From positions 14,707,501 through 14,771,500 of the forward strand of contig OZ020307.1 in assembly GCA_963971305.1 (NCBI GenBank): 64,000 nt of DNA, given 5' to 3'. Below, one piece after another: positions 1-9,159 of this stretch. The notes under the pieces were generated by a model, which worked only from the letters and a program-made list of their open reading frames with translations, searched no databases and had not been told where the DNA came from. The position numbers and the translations under genes are program-made. The stretch's first letter is position 1, and every line of letters starts with the position of its first letter. This DNA is from Arcuatula senhousia. Taxonomy: Eukaryota; Mollusca; Bivalvia; Mytilida; Mytilidae.

Positions 1-850
1 GAACAAAGGGAAAATTATTCGGATGACGATTATAGTTACTTCATTTTTTAAGTAAACAGATTTTATTCATTTTTTTTAACAATTCTTTTTTTTACGCTCA
101 TTCGCCCCACTGAACGTTCTAGAAAAACGAACTGATTAAAATAAAAATAACTTCGATCAAAACAGTTACTAGTAACAGTTGCATCAAAAGTGTCCACGTC
201 TTTTCGGGAATGGGGTCTTCTAGATCTTATATTCTGAATTCTAAACGATTTTATTCCTCAATTGAGACGTGGAACTCCGTCATATGAGGGCTTAAAAGAG
301 GTTCCATCTGTGATGTTTAATGGTTAAGAGGGGGGGGGGCTTCTTCAACTCAAAAGATATAAATACAATTTAAATATAGCTGTTCATTGACATCTTATAA
401 TTTTGCGGTGCTCGCATATAGGCAATGCCTATCTCATTTTACATTTATATGACAAAGTAAGCAGAGAGTGGTCAGTCCTCTCTTGAATATGGGATACAAT
501 GAAAATTTCATTGGCTCACAAAGTTGGAAATATTGAATCGAAAGAGGAGCACACATTGCTGTTTAACATAATATATAGTTCATAAGTAAGGGTTTTTTTT
601 TTCTATCCACCCGTGCGAATTTCAGATGATAAAGAAATATGCCTTCAGCATGACTATACTTCAACTAAATGACGCGTTATTCTTCAGCCTTCATGCTGGG
701 CCACTATGCTCCTAAAGCTGCTAGGTTGATGCCCAAGGTAACCCTGTCATCCTGCATTTCGGAATTTCTAGTGTACAACAGCAAGTTCTTGCATTGCAGT
801 GTTGAAATACAAGCCACATTTCAACGCGCAAATTATTTATCACGTTACTT
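1..850. other. AT-rich spacer, no gene seen
   Basis: No ORF with protein-like composition, splice-flanked exon or clear repeat is visible. The stretch holds homopolymer runs (poly-T near 70-90, a G9 run near 332) and short spurious frames only. Confidence 0.5.
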
Positions 851-852
851 CC

Positions 853-915
853 AAGTATCACAAATTCAGCTATATCAAAAAGATTAACATGAAAGGGTGA
901 TAAAATGAAAAAGAA
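853..915 (-). repeat. SINE A tail fragment (minus)
   Basis: The stretch resembles, in reverse orientation, the 3' tail of the SINE A family (the CATGTTCAT...ATATAGC...GAAATCGTGCTG region seen whole at 10040-10120). It is strongly diverged and has no head. Confidence 0.45.
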
Positions 916-1069
916 ACACAACACAACTGCATGTTTCGATACCATTACTGGTCTTGAATTCGCTGTAGGAGGCTAAAATGCCCGACTTTACACACAAATT
1001 GTCCAGCGACCTATAAGTATTACTCATTTCGTCACTTTCTTATGTTCATCTCCAAAATGAAGCCTTTGT

Positions 1070-1155
1070 TTTGAGAGATGCGGGGTCGTTAGGCGATAAT
1101 GCGGAAAACCGGTATGGAAAAACCATAGTGGTGGACCGTGTTGGCATATGGCAAA
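1070..1155 (+). repeat. SINE A internal fragment
   Basis: The stretch GAGAGATGCGGGGTCGT..AGGCGATAATGCGGAAAACC and the following CCATAGTGGTG..CCGTGTTGG match the middle of the SINE A copies at 9640-9710 and 22390-22460. Both flanks lack the rest of the element. Confidence 0.75.
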
Positions 1156-2725
1156 ATGAAGGCCAGTTTGCTCATTTGCATATATCCGCCATTTTGTTTC
1201 AGAATGGCCGCCATTACTTGCATTGAATAGCATCACTTCGCTGATTAATTTACAAATTACAAGCAAATTATATTGGGTGGTCAATTTCTCTTCCCTTTAA
1301 TTTCACCCTACACCGGTTTTGGGATCGTCGGCAAATTTTTGTGGAAATTCTATTATTATTGGAGGTTCCTGAAAGATTTGCAAAATTGAGGCATTTTTTT
1401 CTATTATTTCAACCAAAAAGGCTAAAATCACGAACTTTGGGATGAGTTTTTAGAGAAACTAGACTATGCAAGTCAACCTTCTTCTCTTCAAATGAAACTT
1501 CCGGACAAAATGTTCCGGCTAATATTTTTCATTTCTAATTTAAAGCTAGTATGCAGGTTCCTGAGAAGGAGCAATTTGGGTGATTTAAGTACTTTGCCAA
1601 CGCTCTTACCATTAAACAGTCGCCCAAAGTGATAAAAACAAAAAAACAAAAACTACATTCATTTTCCATCGCTGCCTTCGTCTGCTTCACCGGTGACATT
1701 CACTTCCAAAACAATATGTCACGTGATGTAAAAGGAATTTCTAAATTCTATGGGCTCACCAAAGGGAATTAACATTCTGACAAAATATATTTTAGTGTGT
1801 TTTCGTTCCATTAATTAAAATTCGACCGAATTTTTAATTACTGCATCTATGTTTTAATTTGTAGTATTTTATTAGCTAATTGGTCAAATGCTGGATGTAG
1901 AGTTTTTAGGGACCAAGCATTTATCTTGAAAAAAAAAGGGGGGGCGTCAATGAATAAAAAAAATCCGTAATAGAGGATTTCTTCCGGGGGAATTCTATAC
2001 AATGTACGTAAGTTATTTTTTTAAAGAAAAAATATCCCAGCAATTAAAAATCATGACTTTCCTTCGGAAAAGCCATCCCTTGAAGTTAGGCCCTAGCTCT
2101 ATTCATCATTTTAACTTTATGCTCTAAATTAAGGCATCAATGGGCGAGCTGACTATTCGGGTTTATAACAGGAGCATGGAAGATTTTTCTTTCGGGCCAG
2201 ATTGTTGATTAGCACATGCTTTGCCAGGCTTGAAAGTTTATTTTGTAATAGAGATCACTGATATATAATTTTGTATGCTAGATTATTTTAATATGTTAAT
2301 TTTTTTGCTGGACAAATATCACTTCCAGAATCCAGCTAACCCTTAATAGTTTTCCCGGCCTCTTACGGAATGGTCCGACGTGTCTATGACTGGGTGGTCT
2401 CCCCCCCCCCGCTCTTTTTATCCCCTTCCCCGCCCCCTTCGCATCCCGTTCACGCGGCACCATATACCATCGCCACCAGCCTTATTCACACCCGCAACCT
2501 CGGGAACATCCCGCCCTTTCAACCCTCGTTACCTCGTCCCCGTTCCCCGCCCCTCTCCACTTCCCTATTACTATTCTATCAGTAATTCGTTGAGAAGATT
2601 GTATTATTTCTTTTCTTACCGTCAATGTTTCCAGTTTCATGCTACCGAAGTGATGATATTCACGGAAACAGAAATATTCCGGTCTCAGGTGACATAACAA
2701 ATTGATATAATAGTACATGAATAAA
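1156..2725. other. Spacer, no gene seen
   Basis: The stretch holds an inverted GGCGGCCAT-type motif near 1185-1215 (CCGCCATTTTG then AATGGCCGCCATT), poly-A/G runs near 1930-1950, and a C-rich patch at 2400-2560 that opens long but low-complexity frames. I see no gene. Confidence 0.5.
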
Positions 2726-2728
2726 CTA

Positions 2729-3039
2729 GGGTTCACATCCTTTTTTGGTCGCAGAAATCCATGACTTTTCAAGGGTATTTTGATCGTTTTTCGTGACCCT
2801 TTTTTACGTAATTAGTATATGCCGAGCAAAGCGAGACCGAAAAATTTATAGAAGCTTTTACAGTCGCGACAAAAGCACTAAATGATAAATTTATGACAGG
2901 ATTTTTCTTCCAAATTGAATGGCTTTCAATGACTTTTACAGACTGTTGATATTTCATGACTTTTCAAGGGCCTGGAATTTTATTTTTCAAATTCCATGAC
3001 TCAAGTTTTCCAGGATTACATGACCAGTGTGAACCCTGA
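2729..3039. mobile_element. Small foldback/MITE with TIR AGGGTTCACA
   Basis: AGGGTTCACA at the left end and TGTGAACCCT at the right end form a perfect 10-bp terminal inverted repeat around about 310 bp. CATGACTTTTCAAGGG occurs twice inside. The flanks share ATAAAC, which may be part of a target duplication. The length and TIR style suggest a non-autonomous hAT-like MITE; the superfamily is a guess. Confidence 0.6.
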
Positions 3040-3319
3040 TAAACGCTCCATCATCAGATTTAGTGATTCTATGCCTTGTGTACCCGCTTTTTGGTCACAT
3101 GCACATTTACTTCATTTCTTTTTTTTTTTCTATATTCAGCATATCTATTTTTCAGTCGTTTTTTACTGGTATTATGTGTTTTTTATCCTTTTTAATTGTT
3201 GTTTTTGTTTGTATGTTTGATGTTTGTATTTGTCAAATTTCTATGTTAATTGTTTTTTGTCAAGGAGGGGGTCTTTCATTGACACTTTAGGATTTGGCTT
3301 GAATCATATGTATTTTCAA

Positions 3320-3540
3320 TCCAGGGCCAATTGCTAAACAGCGAGCAGCGACCGTTGGTCACATTGAAGGCTGCTGGCCGTTTTACGTTGTGGATTTTGA
3401 AATTGTTGTCAATGATGTAGGTTGTGTCGCGTACACCTATTCCACATCTCATTATCTTGTATTTTAACATTCTTGTCAATGTTGTAGGCTGTGTCGCGTA
3501 CACTTATTCCACATCTAATTATTTTATATTGATTATTCCT
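3320..3540 (+). repeat. Dispersed repeat R5 with internal duplication
   Basis: GGGCCAATTGC..AGCGAGCAGCGACC..GGTCA..TTGAAG and GTGTCGCGTACAC..TATTCCACATCT recur at 63610-63775 (+), 35215-35375 (-) and 24545-24640 (-). In this copy the GTGTCGCGTACAC block is tandemly duplicated (about 3400-3460 and 3470-3530). No coding content is seen. Confidence 0.7.
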
Positions 3541-3704
3541 CTTATTTTTTACCTTCTATGCTGCTGAAGTAATGTTACTAACCAAAATATTCATATCCCA
3601 GTCTCAGCTGACATTTTATGTCCTACCCAACTGTTTGTTTAACGCAAATTTGATTGGAAAACCCAAATTTGATTCAATCAATTAGAAGCTATAAACAAAA
3701 CATG

Positions 3705-3888
3705 AAAAAAACTTTCAAAATTTTATTTCAAAACAGAGATTTACTTAATATATGATTACAGAAATTGAAAAGTCTCCGCTAAAAGTGCATGTGATACCTA
3801 ACCAGTAAATTTTACAATTTTTAAAAACATTTTAGTATCCACAGTGACATATACCCACAGAGTCACTCACCTTTACTTTCAGATAGGT
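3705..3888 (-). other. 3' UTR region of the DDE-like gene
   Basis: A strong splice donor (AAAG|GTGAGT, last exon base 3871) lies 18 nt after the TAA at 3891-3889. An acceptor-like TTTTAG occurs near 3783, and AATAAA lies on the minus strand at 3727-3722. This fits a final intron in the 3' UTR and a poly(A) site near 3700. A stop only 18 nt before an exon junction would normally escape nonsense-mediated decay. Alternatively the stop is a degenerative mutation and the frame once continued. Confidence 0.45.
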
Positions 3889-6252
3889 TTAAACCTTAGG
3901 ATTTATTTGTTTTGCTCTTAATGTTTGAGTGACTCTAATTTTACCACCACCTATCCAGAATTTATTGTCTTTTTTACTATATTTCCTTTTGATCCTGCTA
4001 CATTTCAATGCTAATAATCTCTTTCTGTATCTTACTCTAATTGCTTCAACTGTGGCGTCATGTTTATTCGATTTTCTATGATATATCATTTTTATATCAT
4101 CGTTGAGTTTCTCAACCCCTTGCCCAGAAAATATCTTAAGACTTTTATACTTCTTTAAAATGAAGGGTACATGGTACACCATTATATGCATATATGGAGT
4201 TATATTTTTTCTGTCATAACCCTCTAGTTCGCTACCCAGGGAGATGAACTCATTGACAAATGATTTAGCTTCTTGGTGAAAATTAGAAATTTTTTCTTCA
4301 GAAGGATACATGTCATTCATGGTTTCATATAATTTGCCAAAAGTTTGCCAAAGACCAATTACTTTTAACTTGTTTCTTACACAGTTCACTGACATAAGAC
4401 TATCAGGCATGAGTTTTAGAAGTTTCTTCATGTCCGATCCCGTGAGGCTTGTCCATTCAAGATTTTTAAATGAGTCCCCAAAACCGTCTTTATTACGCGA
4501 TTCCCAAATTTGAAAATGTACTCCACAGTTATTAAAACACTGTACTAGATCATTCCTATTTTTGTTTTTACACTGGGCATTTTTTCTTCCTAAATTGGTC
4601 TTCTGGTCAAGCCTCACAGAATCTTCGATGAGATTTCTTATTAAAACATCAAGGATTCTCATTAAGAGATGTAACTCATCCACAACAACATGTTGTAAAT
4701 CGATGTCAACAAGAGGTAAATGTAGGCAACCAAAATTATTGGTTTTCTTTCGACAAAGCAATTTCATTTCCGACAAAGATCTTTTCAGATTTTCAGAATA
4801 GAAATTTTCTTCCTTTGACATGTCTCCTCTGTTTGATTTTTCTATTTTACAATAAAGACATGAATATTTGGCATTCGCAGCGTTTAGGCCCAGAGCTGTA
4901 AGCAGAAATTTCATGTCCCCACCTAGAAAAAATTCTAATAGGAAACGTTTTCCATTTGTACATTCAAATTCTATTTCTCCGTTCGTACCGGTGCCTAAAA
5001 TATCATTCATTTCTGAAAATATGTCTGCAAATGATTCCGAAATACAAATGTAATTTTCCGAAGCGTTCACAATACCTATTGTGTGTTGTTCATGACATGA
5101 AAAAATAGGATTGTCACCTAACAAAGCTAACGAAAATACCAAGAAACTTGAAACTCTCGACATTTTGGCGCCATCAGCTGCAAACTTCAATTTTACAACC
5201 CCGTTTTCGTCCACATCTTTGAGATTTAAAAGTAAATGATTAATAGTGTCACGTACACTCAACTGAGCTTCAGGAGATTCACCAGGGGTTTTAGAAATAG
5301 TACAAAAACTATTTATCTCATCCCTACACTGTTTGATTAAGTATGATTTAATCATATTTTCATTTTGCAGTGTTAATTCATGGTACGCACCGTCCGAGAT
5401 ACCAAATGAATCGAGTATGAATAAAAGCTTTTTTACTTTTTCTTTCTCTTCGTCTGGTAATTTCTCGAAACCAGAATTTTGTTTCGAAATCAGATCATAA
5501 GTTTTACCGTTTTCGTCCTGTGCGGTAATAGCAGTAAATTTGACACCAAATGATTTGGCAAACCAAAGTGCCTTTTCAACCCGTTCCGTCAGCATACACA
5601 CCTTTTTCTTAGATTGTGTTTTTTTACATTTCCCTATCTGTTTACCACGATTAATAAATCGTCCTGTCAAAAACTCTATTTTACTATTAAGCTCTTCGTT
5701 TGTTTTTGTATAGATAGAAAGTAGATTTTCAAAATTTTGTTTTTCTTTCTGAACTTTATTAATACGTGTTTGTAAATTTGTTATTTCTTGGTAAAGTTCG
5801 TAGATACGAGTATTTAGCTCTCGCTCTAAGCGGGTTCTCTCTTGAATTTCTATATCCCTTACAGTGCACACTTCATCTGTCAAGAGAATAACTTTTACGT
5901 TTTCCCTAAGATAGTTATATTTTTTTCTACCTTTTAGCTTTTTGAACTTTGCAACTGTTTCTGAACTAATCTTTGATAAGTGATTTTCTAATCGCACTGC
6001 ATTTGACTTTAAAGGCAGCGCATTAATTGGCATCAAGTCATTAATGAAAGTAATATAATTGAAATGGAACTTTTGATGCATCTCGTGCAATATTTTAATT
6101 AATTCTCTACTTAAAGTAAGCTGACCAACAAGTTTACTTGTGTTGTTTGGATTCAGATTTCCTAAATTTAAACCATGTTGACTTAAACCTGTTTCAACAC
6201 CAATGTATTGTTCTAATTTAATCTCACCAATTTGGGAAAGATAGTCACTCAT
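3889..6252 (-). CDS. RAG1/Transib-like DDE nuclease-type protein, 787 aa
   Basis: This is the longest ORF in the window, uninterrupted and protein-like. Residues about 134-200 are a coiled coil, followed by a basic stretch (202-218). The C-terminal two thirds has the order expected of an RNase H-fold DDE nuclease with a zinc insertion: KFAADGAKMSR with D360, FLGGDMKFLL (D446), YSCLYCK with C465 and C468, DIDLQHVVVDELHLL (516-530), YHVPFI (H694, P696), and GQGVEKLNDD with E714 as the likely last acid. RAG1 and Transib show a similar order (DG, CxxC, H-x-P, terminal E), so this is a resemblance of layout, not a proven homology. I recall similar multi-copy proteins from cnidarians and other invertebrates but cannot name the family. 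The exon opens at 6260 behind TTTCTTTTCAG; the ATG at 6252 has A at -3. No TIRs were found around it, so transposon versus domesticated host gene is open. Confidence 0.7.
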   Translation of the reverse strand: MSDYLSQIGEIKLEQYIGVETGLSQHGLNLGNLNPNNTSKLVGQLTLSRELIKILHEMHQKFHFNYITFINDLMPINALPLKSNAVRLENHLSKISSETVAKFKKLKGRKKYNYLRENVKVILLTDEVCTVRDIEIQERTRLERELNTRIYELYQEITNLQTRINKVQKEKQNFENLLSIYTKTNEELNSKIEFLTGRFINRGKQIGKCKKTQSKKKVCMLTERVEKALWFAKSFGVKFTAITAQDENGKTYDLISKQNSGFEKLPDEEKEKVKKLLFILDSFGISDGAYHELTLQNENMIKSYLIKQCRDEINSFCTISKTPGESPEAQLSVRDTINHLLLNLKDVDENGVVKLKFAADGAKMSRVSSFLVFSLALLGDNPIFSCHEQHTIGIVNASENYICISESFADIFSEMNDILGTGTNGEIEFECTNGKRFLLEFFLGGDMKFLLTALGLNAANAKYSCLYCKIEKSNRGDMSKEENFYSENLKRSLSEMKLLCRKKTNNFGCLHLPLVDIDLQHVVVDELHLLMRILDVLIRNLIEDSVRLDQKTNLGRKNAQCKNKNRNDLVQCFNNCGVHFQIWESRNKDGFGDSFKNLEWTSLTGSDMKKLLKLMPDSLMSVNCVRNKLKVIGLWQTFGKLYETMNDMYPSEEKISNFHQEAKSFVNEFISLGSELEGYDRKNITPYMHIMVYHVPFILKKYKSLKIFSGQGVEKLNDDIKMIYHRKSNKHDATVEAIRVRYRKRLLALKCSRIKRKYSKKDNKFWIGGGKIRVTQTLRAKQINPKV

Positions 6253-6260
6253 GCTTCTTC

Positions 6261-6417
6261 CTGAAAAGAAATTAAATCAAAAATAGATAATCAAAGTGCA
6301 TATTAAATATACATAACAGTTTCTAACAAGTAAAATGTACATAATTCAGTTAGTAGATAATGTGAAAGTAACAAATTGAACAAGTAATTAATTGTTAATA
6401 GTGACGTTACATCTCAC
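6261..6417 (-). other. Short intron 2 of the chromodomain/DDE locus
   Basis: A 157-bp AT-rich intron lies between donor ACA|GTGAGA (exon end 6418) and acceptor TTTCTTTTCAG|GAAG (exon start 6260). Splicing exon 2 (phase 0) to this acceptor reads GAA GAA GCA TGA, so the chromodomain frame ends after three codons. That TGA overlaps the ATG of the 787-aa ORF. All nearby AG alternatives (after GAAG, after GAAGAAG) also hit a stop. Confidence 0.55.
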
Positions 6418-6903
6418 TGTGCAAATTTCCACCCTCCAAACTTCAATGGGTTTGCGTTTCCCCTTCACAAGTTTGTTGTTTTCTTCTCTAAAATACTTCT
6501 TCGACCACCTAAGAACAGGTTTAATTGAGATAGGGAAGTCAATTTTTCTTCCCTCTCCTGACTCTGTATAAATGAAGGTATACCAGTCTTTAGGCAAGAG
6601 CAAATTATCAAAATCATTCAAGTCTAACTTTCTTGCTCCATTTGGGAACGTTTCACCATGATATCCAAATACGGCTCTGAACAAGGTATGTGTCTCGTTA
6701 ATGTAAAACTGTTGGTCTAGTCTTTTAGACAATCTTCGGTGAATGTGCTCCAGGAACAAGTCACCCAACGACTGTAGGTCCTTTTCTGAAGGCAAAGACG
6801 GCTCGAAAAACTCATCGAGAACTGCACATGGGAGATGTGTTGCCGGTTCCCACGTGCAGTCAAAGGAGGAGTATGCTTCCCATTTCACTAAATACTCTGA
6901 AAC
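6418..6903 (-). CDS. Chromodomain protein, exon 2
   Basis: The exon encodes 162 codons and starts behind TTTTTTTCAG. It opens with VSEYLVKWEAYSSFDCTWEP, the second half of a chromodomain (beta-strands 2-3 and the C-terminal helix up to LDEFFEP). The N-terminal strand is missing here and is supplied by the exon at 9124-8969, in phase 0. The tryptophan and tyrosine of the methyl-lysine cage (W60 and Y63 of the joined protein) are present. After the chromodomain the exon continues about 125 residues with no domain I recognise, including DLFLEHIHRRLSKRLDQQF and a basic NNKLVKGKRKP. If intron 2 were retained the frame would stop at 6388. It probably acts in the nucleus by reading methylated histone H3; that is inference from the fold. 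Confidence 0.85.
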
Positions 6904-6980
6904 CTGAAAAAAAGAAAAAAAACCCATTGAAAATGAAAGATACTCCATTTTTAAAACTTTAATATATACATAATACATTA

Positions 6981-7322
6981 TTTAGGTCTAAATTAAAATA
7001 TTGTTTGTTTGTTGTTTAATAGCCGACCCTGATTTTTCAAGGTGGGTAGTAGGTCGGTCGGTCAAAATATTTTATTTTATTTGTTCCAAAAAAAATTACT
7101 GGTCATTTTTGAGTACATGTATTGTGAGTAATGACATGACATGTACATGAAAGATTTTATTTTGATGTAACAACAAACAGGGTATATGGTTGAACCTTTG
7201 ACAAAAAATAATAAAATAATTTTTTTCTAGATTTTCCCAATAAATTTTTTTCAAGTAGGGTGCATTTTTGTAGGGTCGGTAGGCTGACGGCAAACAAACA
7301 ATTATACTTAAATTTAGGCCTT
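6981..7322. mobile_element. Foldback element, TTAGGCC...TTGTTTGTTTG arms
   Basis: The left arm (6981-7030: TTAGGTCTAAATT.. ATTGTTTGTTTG.. GACCCT) is complementary, with gaps, to the right arm (7271-7322: AGGGTCGG.. CAAACAAACAA.. AATTTAGGCCTTA). The arms are about 50 bp around a roughly 240-bp AT-rich centre. The arm layout (GGCC, TGTTTGTTT, CCTACC) resembles the element at 7806-8043, so both probably belong to one family. Confidence 0.65.
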
Positions 7323-7510
7323 ACAAAACAATTTCATATATTGCTCAGTTGACAAGTGTGTGTAACAGCTTAACAATGGTTTTCTAGGGTTTTTTATTAT
7401 CACGGTTCGCTCCATCATTATTTTTTATTCAATTCGTCAAAAATTCTATTATTTTTCTATCTTTTCGTTTTTCTAAAGCTTTCTCATTGAAAAAAAAACA
7501 TTTTAGAATG

Positions 7511-7785
7511 TTAGGGAGTAACCATTTAACTTTAAAGGGGGGCTTGGATTTAAAAAAAACTGAGTTTGATTTTTTGAGAAAAAAAAAATTTCCAGATGGA
7601 GGGTGGTGTTGAAAAAAAAATATTCTGAAAGGGGCTTTCTGCCATACAAACTACATGTATTGCTCTTGTTGAAAAAGAATATTTGTCGCAACGCAGAAAA
7701 ACACTAAAAAAAATTCTGATCAAACTGATTAAAAAAAAAACCAAGCCTCCCCTTTCAAATTAAATGGTCGTTCCCTTATCATAAA
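7511..7785. mobile_element. P-family foldback MITE, copy 1
   Basis: The left arm AGGGAGTAACCATTTAAC..GGGGGGCTTGG pairs with the right arm CCAAGCC..CCCCTTTCAAATTAAATGG..CGTTCCCT. The arms are about 35 bp with some mismatches. The centre is almost pure A/T with repeated AATATTTTT-type blocks. The same arm consensus (GACCATTTAACTT.AAAGGGGGG) recurs at 8348, 11922, 26427, 44758 and 51569/52328. Confidence 0.75.
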
Positions 7786-7805
7786 ACTGTTTGTTCCATG
7801 AAATT

Positions 7806-8043
7806 TATAAGGCCAAAAAAATATATGTCTGTTTCCTGCTTCCCTACCTACCCTATTTTTTTTGCCCTACCCTAAAGTTTTTATTGGCATTTTGGAACAA
7901 GCACCGTTAAAGCTGGGATTGCTTCCCCATTGACTCAATGTAAAATAATTTTGTAAAAAAAATAATTTTCCTACCTACGGTACCTACCCTAATTTTCAAG
8001 AGTAGGAAGCAGGAAACAAACATATATTTTGTTTTGGCCTAAG
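7806..8043. mobile_element. Foldback element, GGCC...TGTTTCCTGCTTCC arms
   Basis: The left arm (AAGGCCAAAA..TATATGTCTGTTTCCTGCTTCC) and the right arm (GGAAGCAGGAAACAAACATATATTTTG..TTGGCCTAA) are inverted copies of about 35 bp, and CCTACCTACC/GGTAGG-type stretches extend the pairing. No ORF is present. Confidence 0.7.
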
Positions 8044-8347
8044 AAACAAACTTTAAACAATTTTTGTTCCAAGAAAGTAATTAATGAAACAATCTTGATT
8101 TTTGTTCGTTTCATTTAAAATCCCCTTGAAGAACCCCAACTTCTGATATCGATTTTGAGGCCTTCTTTCACGTCCGCGTTCATAACGTTGATTGTCAATA
8201 TAGCTTTATTTTGACACATCTAGGTCAGATTTTTTGGCAAAATAGGACGATACTTTTTTTTTAAATTTCAAAAAAAAAAAAAAAATAAAACAAAATACAT
8301 CATTGGAAACTGAAATATTAGGAAATATTGAATTTGGAATAGAGGAA

Positions 8348-8769
8348 GACCATTCGATTTTGAGGGGGTGGGGGTTGGAAGATTTTGGAAATAAATGTTA
8401 CAGCTCGAAATGTGACATAGCATCTCTCGGGTTTGTTTTTCGCATATGGCTGGGAAGGGGTATGCAAAGCGACCGAAAGTTTGTCTGTAAAGGAGCAGGG
8501 TTCGGAACCTCTAGAAGAAAACACCCGTAATTTTTAGGACTAGGTGCCACCCCCCCCCGGGGGGGGGGGGAGGTGCAAAGCTATAAAAGGTAAGATATTT
8601 TTTAATAGGGGACGTTTTATTTTGTGTATATCTTTTGTTTTTTTTATTTGTTTTGTTTCGTCTGAAAGCGGCGAAAAATAAATCTGACCCGAAAAATCAG
8701 TTTTGAAGTTAAATCTGTCCCGACAAAATCTTCCAAGCCACCCCCTCCCCCCTAAAAATCGAATGGTAC
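8348..8769. mobile_element. P-related foldback MITE in intron 1
   Basis: The left arm (8348-8390: GACCATTCGATTTTGAGGGGG..TTGGAAGATTTT) and the right arm (8722-8769: AAAATCTTCCAAGCC..CCCC..AAAATCGAATGGTAC) form imperfect arms of 40 bp or more. A C9-G10 palindrome sits near the centre (about 8551-8571). Arm order (ACCATT, GATTTT, G-run, TTGGA) follows the P family, with a longer centre. Confidence 0.7.
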
Positions 8770-8968
8770 TTTAAAAAGGGGGGTACATGGGGGGTCATGT
8801 AATGCCACTGATTTGCCGTGTAAAACAACAATTTAATCTCATAGACAAATCACTGTTATAACATTCTATAGCCTATAATAGAAATATGACATATAATGCA
8901 TTGGACTGCGGCATTCCTTTAAACTTTAGAATGCCATGTGCTGGCCGATTTGTATCGATCAAACTTAC

Positions 8969-9124
8969 CCCGGACATCTTTCGTTCTGCAATAATTCTCT
9001 CCACTTGATATAAATCCTCATAAACTTCACGAACACTGGTACTCCTCTTTGTTATGTGCCGCAGCTCTGGGCCCCGAATCATAGATTTATAACTGATGCT
9101 TGGTCTTTTTCTAAGACTATACAT
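8969..9124 (-). CDS. Chromodomain protein, exon 1 (start)
   Basis: Exon 1 has 52 codons, from ATG at 9124-9122 (context AAGAAAATGT) to donor GGG|GTAAGT. It begins MYSLRKRPSISYK, a basic lead, and ends LYQVERIIAERKMSG, the first strand of a chromodomain. Joined in phase 0 to exon 2, it gives YQVERIIAERKMSG then VSEYLVKW, which aligns gap-free with HP1-type chromodomains. The first aromatic-cage residue is Y39, matching W60 and Y63 from exon 2, so methyl-lysine binding is plausible. An upstream frame could extend to a TTG at 9154, but the ATG is the better start. The region just upstream holds CRE and ETS sites. Predicted protein: about 217 aa if splicing to 6260 is right. Confidence 0.82.
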
Positions 9125-9159
9125 TTTCTTGCTACTTACAAATGTGTGTTTCAACGTCG

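Larger units (their letters stand above)
6904..8968 (-). other. Intron 1 of the chromodomain gene
   Basis: The intron runs from donor GGG|GTAAGT (8968) to acceptor TTTTTTTCAG (6904) and is 2065 bp long. It carries four separate foldback elements (listed individually), which together fill about 60 percent of it. No coding exon is visible inside. Confidence 0.75.

Noticed and set aside
2370..2772. Overlapping proline- and serine-rich frames
   Set aside because: They arise from a C-rich low-complexity patch; no splice context or known domain.
6388..6417. Extension of exon 2 to the stop at 6388
   Set aside because: It begins at a good donor (ACA|GTGAGA) and the added residues have no conservation signal; it is more likely intron.
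8551..8571. C9-G10 palindrome as a regulatory or G4 element
   Set aside because: It sits at the centre of a foldback MITE and is most simply part of it, and long homopolymers are prone to sequencing error.
3889..9124. Reading the locus as a single in-frame chromodomain-DDE fusion
   Set aside because: All visible acceptors near 6260 put a stop in the chromodomain frame; a fusion needs an unseen exon or a frameshift, so it was not annotated as one protein.
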